64,000 nt of DNA, from the NCBI GenBank assembly GCA_030490835.1, contig CM059975.1:57651174-57715173 (forward strand), read 5' to 3'. The DNA is from Annona cherimola. Its lineage: Eukaryota; Streptophyta; Magnoliopsida; Magnoliales; Annonaceae. The translations under genes were made by a program, and so were the position numbers. The notes under the pieces were generated by a model that had not been told where the DNA came from, did not search any database, and was given only the letters and a program-made list of their open reading frames with translations. Shown piece by piece: positions 35,201 through 50,200 of this stretch (within the stretch, counting starts at the first letter, position 1; every line of letters starts with the position of its first letter).

Positions 35201-38200
35201 CGAAAATTTTTTTTTTTAGTACAACACAGGCTGACGATAAATGATTTAAATCATTGCTTTTTTAAATTTTATTTTAGACATCCACACAATAAGATTTTCA
35301 ATTTGCACAATTATTCCCAACACAGGGTTGCACTATGTTGGTTTCATATTATGGTGATGGTTTTGAGTACAATGAGCTTTCTGACTTTCTTACTCACTTT
35401 CTTATTCTATCAAATCTTCCCTGAAATTGTCAAATATTCTTAACTTTCTTTCTTGCCCCTTTGCAAGGATAATTACTCTTTTTCTAATTTCTTTCCTTTA
35501 CATCCATACACAAATGCACACATGCACACACTGAAATGGCACCCAAAGGAGACACAAAGTACCTGTCCTTGGGCTTTATAGTCATCGTAAGGCCGAAGCA
35601 AATTATCACCACCAATTACTCGAGGCAGGCGTCTGCGAAGTGATTGCTCTTCTGAAGTTATAGCCGAAGTTATCTTCATTCGCATAGCATTCGCACCCTC
35701 AGTAGTTTTTGATAAGAGATCCAGGACACCGCTAACAGGCTGTGCTGCTGCACCTATAATTCCTTTACCAACTCCTTGTACAAAACCTTCAACACCAGAA
35801 GATTTTGCTCCTTCAAGCGGCTTTGTTAAAATGCCAGTAACACCCCTAAACAACCCTTTCGCGAGAGCGCCACCACCTTCTCTGATAACATCGCCTAGGT
35901 CCTCTACACCTTTGTTTTCCTAAAAAAGAAATTATCAAGGAAAAAAATTGCCAACGCTTCTCAGAAGTGCCTGTGATTGGAAACAGTAGTTTAAAGAAAT
36001 AAAAAAGGTCATTGGTGTTTATTACCTGCTTTTGGCGACCTTGAATAAATTTCTTATCCATTGACAGAGCAGCAACACCTTTGCTCATATGTCCAAGTGC
36101 GCTGCTTGCATTACCAAGTATGTCAACACCAGATAGCAGTTGAAGGGGCTGACTGAGTAAATCCTTCTGAATATTTGCTAGAGCAGCACTGACAAGAGCA
36201 CTTTGACGCATGCATACATCCTCATGAAATCTTTGATGAATACGTACCTAATAATTTAATGCATCAAAATCAACATATTAAATTTTATCCAGTCTATGAC
36301 TGTCATCAAAATACAGCATTGAATTTATCCAGCCTATGGCACATAGGTCAGGCGTCAGGCTGTATTGCATGTGAAAAATCTGGGAAAATGTTGTCAAAGA
36401 TAACAGACTAAAGTTCGAAGACACTACACAGCTTTCGTCTCAAGATAACCTTGTTCTCGGAATACTGCTCAATAGCTAAGAGACTCACCAGCATATTCTC
36501 AGTATTCCCCAACGCTGTCATTAAGGATAACCAGAATCCAAGAACCCCTGCTGGTCGTTGTGATGGGGACATGGCCAGTGTTACTTTGACTCGTATTTCT
36601 GAGACATTAAGAAGCCTGTTATTGATGGAAAATAGGTCAGCACACATGAAAAAGGATATATAGCTAATCAAGAAACTTCAGTTCAGCATCAAAAATGGGT
36701 CTTAACACATACCCAATTTGTATAATTGGATCAAGAGCAACAGAAGTTGTTGACTCTCCGAACACCCTACTGAGACTTACTTGCTGCACCATCTCATGAA
36801 GGCGCCAGATAATTGGTTCATGAAGTTTAACCAAAAACGCAATGTTCTCAGGACCCTGCTTTTGAAAAATGAGCATGGATGCATCTCATATGTCCAATTA
36901 AAAACCAATGAGTAAGAATAAGCACATAATAGGATATACTTGACAAAAATTGCAAAAGCAGTGCACCTGGAAACCAAGATATGGGTAGACGTAAAGATCC
37001 TGTGTTCCATCTGATTGCATTGTCATAGACAACTTCAGTATGTAGTCAAGATGACCTGTAATTCTCTGTGGTCTAAATAGCACAGGCATGGGTGTCAAGG
37101 GCAATTGGTTGTCAAGTTGTATTCCATGCATCCGTAACTTAAATCTGCTAAAGATAAAGTGAGATACCATCAAGTTCTCCACATAATACACAAGATCACT
37201 CAAAAGATGATCAACAGAATATTTCCAAAAAGAAAATGTAAGTGTAATGCCTAGCCTCTTAGATAGATGCATACCTACTAATTCCAGAGCCCAAGCCAGT
37301 TGAATATGATAATAGCAGATTCTGAAGAGACAAATACAGAATCTCCTCAGGTGTATGATCAATGACAGATACACCAAGCTCCGCAAGCTCCACAATAACA
37401 TGGAATTCACTGTCAGAAGTTGACAATGACTGTTTCAATTCATTATCAGCCAAATGAGATGGAGTTAATGGATGCCTTCTAGGCACAACTGCAGCAGTTT
37501 CCTTAGATGGCATCCAGTCCATTATTTTAACAACTTGTGTCTTTCCTTCCTTCAGAATGGTAACACACAGAGCTGTGACAGGTCCACCAGATACAAGCAT
37601 GGGTTCGTGGTTGTCTATCTGTTCAATATTGTATTTCTGAGATTTCACGCTGTCTGCCCCATCTACGAGCACTTCCAAAAGTCGTTGTCTACCAAAATCT
37701 TCCCAGAAATATGAAGCTGCAGCATTAGTAGGTAGTAGTCTCCAGGATTCGTCAGAACCACCAGCTTGCCGAAAACGCAAGGGAAGAAACACAGACCGGT
37801 TTTCAATCCTGTTGATAAGCAGGTAATTAACATGGGGAAAATGTTAAAAAAGAGGGGGTGGGGGGGAGGACACGAAAAAACAAAGAAAAGATCCAAGAAG
37901 AAAGATGACAATATCCCACCTGAAGGGGCTGGAAGATGAAGCAAGGCGGAAAACAACTTCATAGTGTGAACTTTTTCCTCCACTTCGAATTTCTACTTTT
38001 ATGTATAGCTTATAGTTCTCCAATTCATTCTTCAAGCTAACACATATGACCCCTTCATTTTCAACACTAAACGGTAAACTCCAATGGAAACCGTTAATCC
38101 GCAGCTGATGAGAAAATATTCAAACGTCATGTGAAAGGCACTAAAAAGCAAAGAGTAAACTCTTTCCAAAAAATGGGACATTAGTTACCTTCAACAATTC

Positions 38201-41200
38201 ATTCTTAGAAGTAGATTGCCAAAGAAAAGGTTTCGGCGGATCATGAGGATGCACCCAGTCTACTGACTGGGTGCCACATTGCTGTAATGATATGCTGCGA
38301 CCTATTCGATTGATAAAAGCAATTTGAGTCTGAAAATGAACAACCTGAATATTTAAATAAAACAAAACACTTCAGTTGTAGGTCATAATATTTCAGCAGT
38401 ACAAAAACAGTAAAAGAAGCAGAAGATCATGTATGGATAACACTGGACAAACACTGTTTCATAACAGAATGCGCCGATCTCTATCAATTTAATATTACTG
38501 TCCACTCTAACAAGAAATATTAGATAGGTCAAAACAAAATGTGAAGTGAAAAGAAAAATAAATATTAATTCCTCTCTCAAATTTTAAATAATTAATGCTT
38601 TCAAAAAGTGCTACTCCCAACTATAAAGCAGTATGCTCCCTTCTACCAAGACAACTAGATAAAACTGTATCATGCTGCCATGAAACATGATGTTTAGTAT
38701 TTATGCATCACCAAATGACTGAACACAGCACAAAGCTTGACATGGGAGTCGATATATTTGCCCTAATTAATCCTTGAGTCTTCTTGACAAAATTAAAATA
38801 ATTTCATCAAATACTTAATTTTACTGTATTTCTATAATTACATTAGATAACTTGATGATACATCTCCTTGATATTAGTGATATATGTTTAATCAACCTCT
38901 TCATCAAGTGAGGTGCCTTTTGTGCCAAAGGGACGGAACTGGATGGGCATGTGCTAATGGAATCTGATCAGCCCATAGCAATGTTTCACAATGGGGTTGG
39001 GAGTCAAGTGTTATGTATTTATCAAATTAATTATTGAGTTTCATTGAGAAATCAAGATAATTTCTTCAAATACATAATTTAACCAGTTTTTAGCAAGTAA
39101 ATTAGACAATCTGTTGATCTATCAAGGAGATTAGTGGTGTACCTCTAGTTTTTCACCCAGATTTCTACTATAAGGTGTCTATTTACCCAAAAAAAATTTC
39201 AAACTAAAATTTTTTAACCTAAAACTTCTCATCCTTCACAGCTACCCTATCTTTTAATTATTTTCTCACTTCTTCCCATACAGCTACCCTACTTTTTAAT
39301 CATTTCTACATAACTACTCATGTATCCAACCTATCTACTTTAATTTTCTTTCGGGCATGATTCCTTACACCCAGATGTACTTGGGCTCAGTGTACCCGGG
39401 TGCACTTAACCCATTTTTTAAAAAAAATTTGAAATTTTTTTTATACAACAGTTAATCTAAGTGTATTTAACGTGTGTATCAATTTTTAACATTTTTCAAG
39501 ATTTTTAGATTTTTTATTTTTAAAAATCAATAGTATTTTTGGTAATTTAAAATTATTAAAATGTCACCAATTTTGAATTGGTAGAAAACAATGTGATATG
39601 ATAGGAGTAATGACGAGGAGTAAAGAGACTAAAGTTGAAATAAATAGTCAGTTGTATGAGTAGTTGTACAAAAATGATTGAAAAGTAGGGTAGTTATATG
39701 AAAAGATGTAAAAAAATAATTAAAAATAGGGTAATTGTTTTGGTTTGAAAAGTTTTTATGTTTGTCAAACATGCCCTTACATGAAAATTTTTTTTATCAA
39801 AAGTTTTATCATTTCTCAAACACACCCTATATCTAAAATAAGCAATGCTGCAAAAATTTCCCTATGGTTCAATGAGATGAAAATAGTGTAACAAGAAGTT
39901 CAAACACCGGTAAAATATATGTTGTGCAACATGCTTTATGCATCCCATTAGAAGCATAGCTTGAGAAAATTGATACCTAGCCCCACAAAGTGAGAAACGA
40001 AATGGAAAAAATACTGAAACAATTTGAATAAATAAATAACTGTTGTTCGGAACTGCAGTCAGAGTTACAATCAAAATTAAAAGTGGACATAGAAATTGTT
40101 AGGACCATGAACATAAGAATCAGGGCACGCGTATTGATTTAATATTTAACAGATGAAGCAATACAAGACAGAAAATGATTACATTCACAAACAATATTCC
40201 CCGTTCCACGCATAATAGAGCCACATCCAATGTAGAACTAGTAAAGTTTAACCTTTGTTCTGTTTGACGTCATGGTAAGCAAAGCAGAAAGCTTGTAGTA
40301 TGACCCATTGGGATTGAATGCCCTAACATCAACTCGCTCCTGAAAGAAAAGACACAAATGTAGAATCTTATCATGTTTCCAGAGCAATAGATAGAATAAG
40401 GAGCACAATCAAGTACAGTGACAACTGTGTTGTTCATTTGGATAACATTACCTTATTTTCCAGCTCCAGAAGTGAGATTCCTGGGCTGTAATGTTCGGAA
40501 GGACAGATAGCTACTGCAATACCCAGACGTGGTGAGAGAAATGCCTCGTTTTGAGATGAAAATGGTGAGAGTCCACTTCGACTAATATAATCTTGGGGAG
40601 ATAGCATGACTGGTAGAGCAGTTACATCCTCCACTGTTTCCAGTATTTGAATGTTTCTCCTGGAACTCAAATTTTTTCCACCAACTGAATTTGTGGGATC
40701 CTTCAATGCTAGTTTTGCTGATTTAACTGCTCTGGAGATTAAGAGGGAATCAGTTTCCGAACTATCAATAGGTTCAACCTCAACCACTCGGTATGCCAAG
40801 GATAATGGTGAGTCATTAACAATCCAATATGGAACAAACAACCTAATCCTTTTAGGTGCAGCACTTGTTCCTCCCAAGTCCCGTTCAATGCTCACACGCA
40901 ACCTCCTGCAGAAACGAAAAAAATTCATAGAGGTATTTTCAAATTTATATAAATTTAAATTTCTAGAGTACAAGTAGCCATTTGAAGTTACTGATACATA
41001 ATACTTATTTCAAGAAACTAATATACCAAAAATGAATCCAAACACACCAGTACCAAGTAGAAGGATTCCAAAAGAAGTTCAAGGAAAATAAAAATAAAAA
41101 AAAATTTGGATAGCCTTTTAATGGTTTCTGGAACAAAATCAATGAAAAATTTCTCTATAGATCAAGAGTCAAAATAGCCATACACATAGTTCAAAATGGA

Positions 41201-44200
41201 ATTTCTATGATAAACTATAAATGAAGTGTGTGTTTTTTTTAGTGATTGATATCTGACTTGGTTTATTGGCTAGGCTCACCATGCATGAGGTTTCTTATTG
41301 AGGAGCTGCTCAGTTGTGGTCAAAGCCAATGGGAAAAATGGAAATGAAGAGGAAACGATGTGTATAGGGACAATATTAGCAATATAGGAAGTAGGAAATA
41401 TACTAATGATGGTAAAAATGTAACTGTTATAACAGTTATAGGTACAACGATACCTTGTGAAACATTTTTTTTATACATAGAAATTTCTGGAGATGTAACT
41501 TTCCTACCTTCTAATCGCCACAAAAAAAAAAAAAAGAAAAAAAAAAAAGAATGTCTATCCTATTTACTTGTAACGTAAGTATTTTGCAATTATGTAGCAC
41601 TTCCGCTGGTTCGTACTTCATTAGTCAAAAAGCTGTTTTATAGAATTTCTATGTAATTCTCTTCAGGCAAACTCTATAAGCAACACAAACTTCTTGCACA
41701 AACAATGGATTAGAATGCTTTATGAAGAAAGAAAAGAAACAAATACCTATGACTTTGTTGGTGAACCATCCAGAAAGATGATATATGGTCAAGAGGAGAA
41801 AGCTCTGAAATTGGAATAGCATCCTGCCAAAAATAATTATGAAAAATAACAATAAGATCCAAAATATGGACATTTTGAGGTGAAGATGTAAGTAATAAGT
41901 ATTTGAGTAATGCAACAAATTTTCTAGCATCGACCTTAGGACAAACCTATTAAAATTTTCTATTACCTTTTCCAGAACCCAGCCACCTTGGAGAAACAAT
42001 GTAAGATAAACAGATCTTCGAATGTCAGCAGAATAAATGAAGGAACTGCTCCCAGATGTAATAATGCCATGTTGTCTCTCAGTTCTGTTCCCTTCCTTTG
42101 CTTTCTCCCATATGGTATAGTCAGCTTGACAAGGAAGTCTATTCTCTAATTTGATGGGAGAATTTATTGATATCTTCCAGTCGTATACAGGTGTATTCAG
42201 TTCCATTTGATGGACAGAAGCATCAACCCCAACACTGAACCAGACACATTGTTTACTTCCAGAACCAGGGTTGCAATATACCAGCATATCTTTCTTCTCA
42301 AGCTGATTTAACAGTAGACCAGAACTAGGCACTGAACTGTTTCCTGATTTCATCGTATTTTGCCTACAAAAAGAATTCTGTTCAATGGGTAATTGGTCAC
42401 CTGTGTTGCTGTTTGAGACAGCACATCCCCATGTATACGAGACCTGGGAATACTCGACAAATGGACGAACTTGCAAACAAAGATCTGAATCTTTAGCCAT
42501 ACTCCTCCAAGGTAGAACAGCTGATGATAATGGCGAAATGACAGCAATGATATTTCTCATCACGGTGGCATTTTCTGGCACCTGCTTCCTCGTACATATC
42601 CAACGCCTTCGCCGAACAAAATCCAAAGTAGATTTTGAGCGTGATTTTGGAGAATTTGGAGGCCATTTGAGGTTTTGATAGTCAGTTCCATATGCCCAAC
42701 CATCATCATCAACAAATTTGGACTTCTCCACTCTCCAGGGAGATGTCCACTGCCATCCAGGTGGAAGGGGGGGCTCAAAGAAATCCTTGAAAAAAGGAAT
42801 TAGTCGATAAATTAATACACAATATGAGCCCACAAGTTGATGAACTGGAAAAATTAATAAGTTATTTCGTACCTTGGATGAGTATGAAAAATCCCTCGTA
42901 CTCCATCGTCCTGGATCATTACCACGAAAACCTGGCCACTTATTCCCCCAACCAGAAATTGGTTGATATCTTTGGTTCTCAAAGATTTCTTCTGTCAATA
43001 CAGCAAGATTGCTTGTCTCTGTGGTTGGAGAAGCATGATTGTGAAGCATAGACAGAGGATATGTAGACACTTCCAATGGAATGTCTACATCATTCACTAC
43101 AACTGCCAGACCCCTGAGACTAGCATACTTCCTTCCATTCTTCATCATCACTTCCAGGGCAAGAAAGTTTTCATTCAGCATTTTAGGGACCACCAGTAGT
43201 GGTAGCAATGATCGAAAACTTTCCCAGGGACCCTCAGGGTTAAGTGCCACCCAGAATCCAATATCACTGTCAGTTCCTTTAGTATTTTCCATCTCCCGTT
43301 TGAAGTTGACAGTATTTTTCTTTTCGTAGTAAGATGTGCATACTAACAAACAGCCACAACTACGCTTGCTACCATCAACAGTTGACAAACCCTGGATAAC
43401 AAATAACTTCATGAGAAAGGAAAATGATTGCACGTGTATATTTCAATACTCTAATGCATACACATACAAAAAGTATTATATGATCATGAACCAATTGGAC
43501 AGTAGAAAGTTCACCCTTTTGTGTAGTGGGTATGATGAAAGATTCTTCATATCATTCTGTTGACGGAGAATACTGGAAGAAACTACTCGCTTGAGTTGTC
43601 CAAAACATTTCCCAATATCGATGGAAAATGCGCCAACAACTTCACCTGCATTGAGATGCCATCCAAAAGTCAAAGAAGTAAATGCAATGGAAGAAGTAAG
43701 CAATGACATAAGAAATTCAATAGAGACATAGTGGCAACGACACAATTCCATATCATTCATCCAGAAACATATATGGTTCGAACAGGATTAAATATATTTA
43801 GCCAAGCTTCACAATAACGATAAAAAATTGTTTGCTATGCCATCTGATGGCATAACAGTCATAAGCATGAAGGGAAACTGATGAAAATAGAAAGAAATTT
43901 TTCAAATCTGTCTATTCTAAGCGCAAGAATCTTGTAAAATGGAAATAATCCTAGGATATTTTAGAAAGATTTTATTTTGCTATTTTTGAAAGATATTAGA
44001 AGATTCATAGGATATTTTAGAATCTGTTTAAAATAAGCATGTATCTATTTTAAATTTACTTCCTTAAGAAGTTTACTTAAAATATACAATTTCCTTTTCT
44101 AGAAGGATTTTCCTGAGATATTTTAGAATCTGTTAAAATAAGCATGTATCTATTTTAAGTTTACTTCCTTAAGAAGTTTACTTAAAATATGCAATTTCTT

Positions 44201-47200
44201 TTTCTAGAATGATTTCATTTGCTAAGATTAGGTGGTATGTTCACCTATAAATACAACCCTTGTAAGCTCCAAAGGGGCATCAGTTTTGAGATTTATAAAA
44301 GTGTTCTCTAGTTTTTTTTCTACTTGTTCTTGCTCTTCTCTCCTTATTCATCTATTCTTTCTACCTTCTTTCTTCACTTCTCATCTCTAGAGGTTCCTTC
44401 CTCTTACTTCTATTTTCTTCTCTACCCATCCTACATCAGAAACTGCTTAAGCGTGTAATTCCCATCTTGTCATATGAGTCTCATAAGAGTGGCCCATTGG
44501 AAAATGCAACCAAGCATTTTGACTGATTCCTCTAGAGTAAAGGGACACATGAATTCTTTACTTACCACAAGAAGACTACCACCTGAAAAGTAATATTATT
44601 CTGGTTTCTTTATTTAGGGAATGTTCTTTTGCCAAGGCAGCTGTGGATAATATTTTTTACATTCATACAGGCAAATCTGAGGTGCCAGAACATGATATTA
44701 GGGATATTGCGGTGAAAAAAGAGGTCGACACTTGATGATCTTTTTATTATTACGGCCGACACAGCAGATATGCCTACTTTTTCAAACGGCAACATGAAAT
44801 AAACCACATCCCATATAGATGGTGACCAATACTGATCCGATACAGCCATACAAGACCCGAATCAGCTGTTTTTAGAACCATGTGCAAGAATGAGATAAAG
44901 GATTCAATAATTCCTCAGGCTGCTGATCTGGTGATCCTATTATGGTTATCATATCATGTTATTAAGAGACGATTATGTAGTACCAATTTACAATTTGCAT
45001 TTATGAAATGCATTTAGGCTTGCTTTTATGGTTGCAAGTAAACAAAATTAGACAGTATGTTTTATCATCATCTATTTTCTTAACCAAAAAATATCCCACT
45101 CAAATATCTGTGCACCACAAAATCATGTATTGATAAATATAAGATCATTCAAATTATGATAGGCTTTATAGCAAGCATTCATAACTTTGAAAATGTTCAT
45201 AGATGAATAACTGCTACCAATAAAGCAAACAGATACGGACTCCGATTGTATGCTCCCGGGAGCATGCAGCGCGGGCGCGTACACCTTTTTTTTTTTTTTG
45301 AAATTTTTTTTACAATATTGTTAATCTATGTGTATTTAAGATGTGTATAAATTTTTACCATTTTTTGAGTATTTTAGATATTTATTTTTGATTTTTGAAA
45401 ATCAGTGGCATTTTAGGTAATTTAAAATTACTAAAATGCCACTGATTTTCAAAAATAAAAAATAAATATCTAAAATACTTCGAAAATGGTAAAAATTAAT
45501 ATATAGGTTAAATACACCTAGATTAACAATCTTATAAAAAAATTTTGAAAAAACAATTAAAAAAATAGGTATATGCGCCCAAGAGCATTGAGGCTCAATG
45601 CTCTCGGGAGCATAGGATCAGGCTCCAACAGATACTGAGGTCAGAGTTTAGAAGGACAATATTCTTAAAGAAACCAAACTTTATAATGTACATGCATACC
45701 TTTTCCTGCTTTTGATGCAAGATTTGTCACCTCCACTTCCAACTTTCCATGCCCCTATAGGAAAATTATTCTAAAGTAAATATTAATTGCAGATGATTCT
45801 AAAACATGACACGATCCTTGCTCCACCAAAACAGTGTTGAGTGGAGGCAATTACAGTGGAACATTTATTTTCATTGAAATTAACTCGACAAAATATTTGA
45901 AGATCAACATGAATGGTACAACAGAATTCATCCGGCTAAACCCCACATGGGTGCAAAACATCTGATGATGATTTGAGATTTTCAATTTAGATGAGCAGTA
46001 AATTTTATATCTGTTCTCAAATTTATATACAGTATTGACTCCCAAAGTGGGACTGAGAGAGAACTGTTCTTAAACATCCTGAAACACAACGCAGTGAGAA
46101 CAGGAGGCTAACATCACCATTATTGTTATCGTTATTACTATCTGCATCTTCATAGCTTAGGCCCAGGCCCACTTATCATAAGCCAAATGACCCTATCAGC
46201 ATGCCTGGTGGAAACCGGTTAAGGTTCACTCTTGGGATCAACCTTAATCCTAACCCCAAACCTATTTTTAAAAGCTGAACTCCTGTTGCCAAGTCCCAAT
46301 CCTAATCCTAATGTTATTGATTGGAGTTGAAAGTCGAGCTGAATTCAAACTCAATTGTAGGTGATTATTCTCTTGGGCCAGGGGGTACAGGCTTAACAGC
46401 GAGGAATGCACACCCATTCCTCCAACAACTGCCAAATATTGGCATCTGTTAAATGGGTCATTGTATTATGAGTGTTGAACCACAATAATCAGCTATACCT
46501 GTTGGGGAATTTCAAATATGAAAAGCTCATTCCACTTGGCAATACCCTCATCCAGGTTGTCCTCCTTAGAAACCAAAGGTTTCACACATCGAGTTCTTGC
46601 ACTCTGGGGAAAAAGCTTTTGCTGATCAGATGACTGGCCATCAATTACCAACCGCAGTGCACAAAAAAAGTCATGGCCATTTCCATCATTGAGGATAGAT
46701 AATCCCTGAGACAACAAAATTAAAATGTGATTATTATTATTCTGAGATGTTAGATAGCAGATACCCTCAAGAAATATATAGTTGTATAGACAACCCTGGA
46801 TTCATATATCTGTACAGCAACATAGGAACGTGGTTCCCTCGATTTAGCTGCAATATTTAATCTCTCTGAAAATCTGATAGGTGGTAACCACACAGACGCA
46901 CTGTTTCCATTCTGTAAAAGCTCAATGATTTCAGAGTTCCGCTCAATTTTCTTCAGAAAAACATCACAACCAAGCTTATTCTCTAAAATGACTTTCTGGA
47001 AATCGTCATCTTCCAAAGCAGATACAGTGACGTCATCTTTTGATCTATAAAGGCTGCCAATATCCTGCCAATGGGGGATACTCGTTAGAAATTGGATAAG
47101 ATGTTTGCCAAACTGACCATGCAAAAAGAAATGGGATTCAGAGAAGCCAAAATATATGTCATCTCACTTTTGTTCTTTTCTGCTCTAGTTCCTCCAACCG

Positions 47201-50200
47201 CCTCCAAGAAATTATGGACTCTGCCAAAGTCTCAAGATTTGCAGCACTGATATTAAGGTTTAATGTGTTTGTGACAGCAATCCTCACTCGTTTTCCAACT
47301 TTTGGTTGAAGATTTATATCAGTATCATACGTTTCAAACCTCAAAAAAAAAAAAAAAAAAGGAAGAAAAATCAGAAATGTGCTCCATGCGATGCCACATT
47401 TAACTATAAGGAGATGCTTCATGCTGTCCTGCATGCATTCCAGATCTAGCCGAGAAGTTATTAAAAAGTAAAATAATCAATAATCCAGCAAGGTAACATC
47501 TGGCCCATTGGAAAAACCTACAGCACACGTTATTAAAGAAAGAAAAGGAAAAAAAAAGAAAGAAAACAAAAAACAGCAAGCTGCTGGAGATGAATTACTT
47601 GAATATTCCATCAAATGATTCCACAAGTGGCTCCCATGCCTCTAGGTGAGCATTGAAGGAGGAAGCAGCAATTGAACAGATTAGTACGGCATTCATTGAT
47701 TTGAATTGACCATGAGTTGCAAGATTAACATTTGTAATTGTGGTGTCAAAGAGGGGTGTCATCTGCAAAGTCCAGACAGAGACAAGGACCACTTTGTTAG
47801 ACACATAAAATATCAAAAATGCATCATTCTAGCAAATGCAAATGAAAGTTCTCGCTTTGCAGTCATCAATAGGAAGTTAACCAAAACACAGTTTAATAAC
47901 CATAAAACAAGAATAAACTTAGTTGAAAAAAGAATGTGAATTTTCAATTTTTTTTCTAGGTTGGTCTTTGTTCCTTCCTTGCTTTAATCACTCCTCGCAG
48001 CTGCTACATCCAACCCCACTCCATCAAAAGAACTGACAACCAATTGTTACTGGCAGCAAATCTTGGAAAAGAGTCTGTAATAGTTGTTGAAATATGCAAT
48101 AAGATTGACATATCAGTGAAATAACAACTAGTAAAAGTAGGAAATATTTTGACCAATATCCCTGCGCAGCCAGCCAGCCCTGAAGAATTGAAATAGGAAA
48201 GAAAAAATTTTTGATTGAAAGACAATTGTTAAACTTATACCACACATGCAAACTTGCACACACAAATGCTTAGGCACATACATTGATATTTTACACAAAT
48301 TATATGTACATAGAAAGCATTTTCTTTTCGTTTTTTATGCATCAAATTGAATGTTTACACTAAATGTATACATGTACACGATGCGTCTTTCCAATATGCC
48401 TTGCTTAGTGAGTGGTGCACCCAATATGAGATCAACAAAAGCCGCATCTTGGATGCATGCTAAACAATGTATCAATAAGTAGGCTCACTTTGTCAATTTA
48501 TGTGATGAATTGGCCACATTATTGCGTACATTTTTGGATGGCTAGCCCACAATCATGAGCTTAATCATCAGTTCCAGACTACCACAGTACTAATGGTTTG
48601 TTTCTTGACAGTTAATCCCACATATTTCCTACAAAAGGCATATTATCGACAACATATCATGTAGAATCAGAAGCGTGTGAAGAAATAAAAGAAAGAGGAA
48701 GGGTCCTCTGAAAACAATAAGAAGGGAAGAAACTAGAAACCAAGATGAATTCAGGAAAAATGAAACAGAATTATGCAAGAAGAAGAAGAACCAAGCGATG
48801 ATCTCAATTCAATTCAATCCGTGTATGTAAAACCCTGAGAAAATTCATGGATTTTATAGAAAAATGAACCAGAATTATGGAAGAAAAAGAAGCACCAAGA
48901 GACAATCTCGATTCAATTCTATCTGTATCTGTAAAACCCTGGGACAATGAATTGATTTTATAAGAAAAAAATAAAGCACAAATACCATTCCTATGCAATT
49001 ATTCTACAGTCCCATTTCTAACTATAGTGGAATGCACAATGACATGTTAATAAAGTAAAACCCAATCCTACTGTAATGAGGAATAAACAAAACCTTAAAC
49101 AATAAAATAACAATACATCGAATGAATCCTATAATTAAAAACCATAATTTTAAAATGAGTCTAACACGGAAAATTGCATTCTGCATCATTCTCCTCAAGT
49201 TTGAATCAAATTGTCTTCCATACTCTTTTGGTCCGTTTGGTAATCTATAAAACTCAATGCTTTTGGTAAAACTTTTCAAACTAGATGACCATTTGAAAAA
49301 ACCTGTCATTTCAAGCTGCTAATTTCGGTTTTCAATGCAATTATTGTGCAGTTGTTTGACTGAAAGAATAGCTTTTGTCTCTGCAATGCAATTAATGTAT
49401 CATTTTTTGTGGCCGAAAAAATGCCATGGAAATGTTATCTCGGTTATGCAATTGACCGTGACAACTTTTTCAACTATAAAAAATGTCACAAAGTTTTTAT
49501 TAAATCCAAACACACCCTTTGTAGAGAACTTACTTCAGTGGGAAGTAAGAGTAACTCAACAAGCTGAACTGATGTCTTGTAGGTGGGCTAAGACTTTATC
49601 ACCAAAGTAGCTATTTGTGATCTTTGAACACTGAACTTCAATTTCTGAAAAAATTAGTCTTTTGTAATTTGAAAAGTCAGGATGTTCTGAAATTTTCTGA
49701 AAAAACAGGGATCTTTTTGCATAAATTGAAACTGCAGGGTTATGCAATTTCGAAAATATTGGGATAGTTTTGCAAATAATCTACAACTATGAGGAGTTTC
49801 TGCAATTTTCAGAAAATTCAAAGCTGTTCAACACTTTATGCAAAATCCAAAATTTGAAATGGAATTCTTCAGAAAAAAGAACCTTTTTGATTTAGTTTAA
49901 AAGATAAAATTGAGAGAACATAAAATCCTAAAAAATCCAATAGAACCTTCCAAGTGAGACTAGGAGAGAGAATGATAGTGGGTCTACAGGCACTGCCGGT
50001 AGTTGTTGGATTTTAAGTTGTGAAGCTACAGATGGCTCAAAAAAAATGGCTGTTCTGATGCTGTTGATGGCTCAAAAACAGATGGCAGTTCTGATGTCGC
50101 TGATGGTTGTTCTGATGTGGGACCACAAGGTGCAAATAGATAGATGCAGTGGCAACACTTGAAAAAGAGTATCAGTATATGGCAACAGCTTGACTGCCGA

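Larger units (their letters stand above)
32223..35562 (-). other. VPS13 intron 29 (3.3 kb) with repeats
   Basis: It contains a 171-bp tandem duplication with an LTR-like end and primer site (32,621-32,962), a Tourist-like MITE (33,139-33,388), and another LTR-like AT-rich block at about 33,500-33,720. The remainder shows no gene. Confidence 0.7.
40253..43391 (-). other. VPS13 exons 17-21: dysferlin-type motif and SHR-BD/VAB region
   Basis: Window residues about 1,216-1,867. Exon 18 opens with PPGWQWTSPW, GWAYGTDYQNLKW and DFVRRRRWICTRK, a Trp/Arg pattern like DysF domains. The SHR-BD/VAB part follows, with SPIKLENRLPCQADYTIWE and FVPYWIVNDSPLSLAYRVVE. In yeast the VAB domain binds organelle-specific adaptors; in Arabidopsis SHRUBBY the equivalent region binds SHORT-ROOT. 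Which partner applies here is unknown. Confidence 0.75.
43646..45699 (-). other. VPS13 intron 15 (2.05 kb) with LTR-like block and hairpin MITE
   Basis: It holds a 106-bp tandem duplication starting at 44,011 and 44,117, followed by CCTATAAATACAACC, which resembles a promoter of an old LTR. It also holds the hairpin MITE at 45,237-45,626. No gene is seen. Confidence 0.65.
43515..46705 (-). other. VPS13 exons 14-16: C2-like domain
   Basis: Window residues about 1,085-1,215. The order ALRLVIDGQSSDQQKLFPQS, KWNELFIFEIP, GKLEVEVTNLASKAGKGE and VVGAFSIDIG follows the strands of a C2 lipid-binding domain. This is consistent with the 'calcium-dependent lipid-binding' naming of plant relatives. A tiny 55-bp exon (45,700-45,754) lies inside the domain. 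Confidence 0.7.

Noticed and set aside
42385..43329. Several plus-strand frames opposite exons 17 and 18
   Set aside because: Antisense shadows of the VPS13 coding strand, with no similarity of their own.
41649..43433. Single 594-codon open frame
   Set aside because: It reads through the stop-free intron 17 and past both exon borders; GT-AG signals and family similarity support exons 42,873-43,391 and 41,967-42,785 instead.
46235..46315. Telomere-like CCTAATCCTAA sequence
   Set aside because: Only a few imperfect units with other bases between them.
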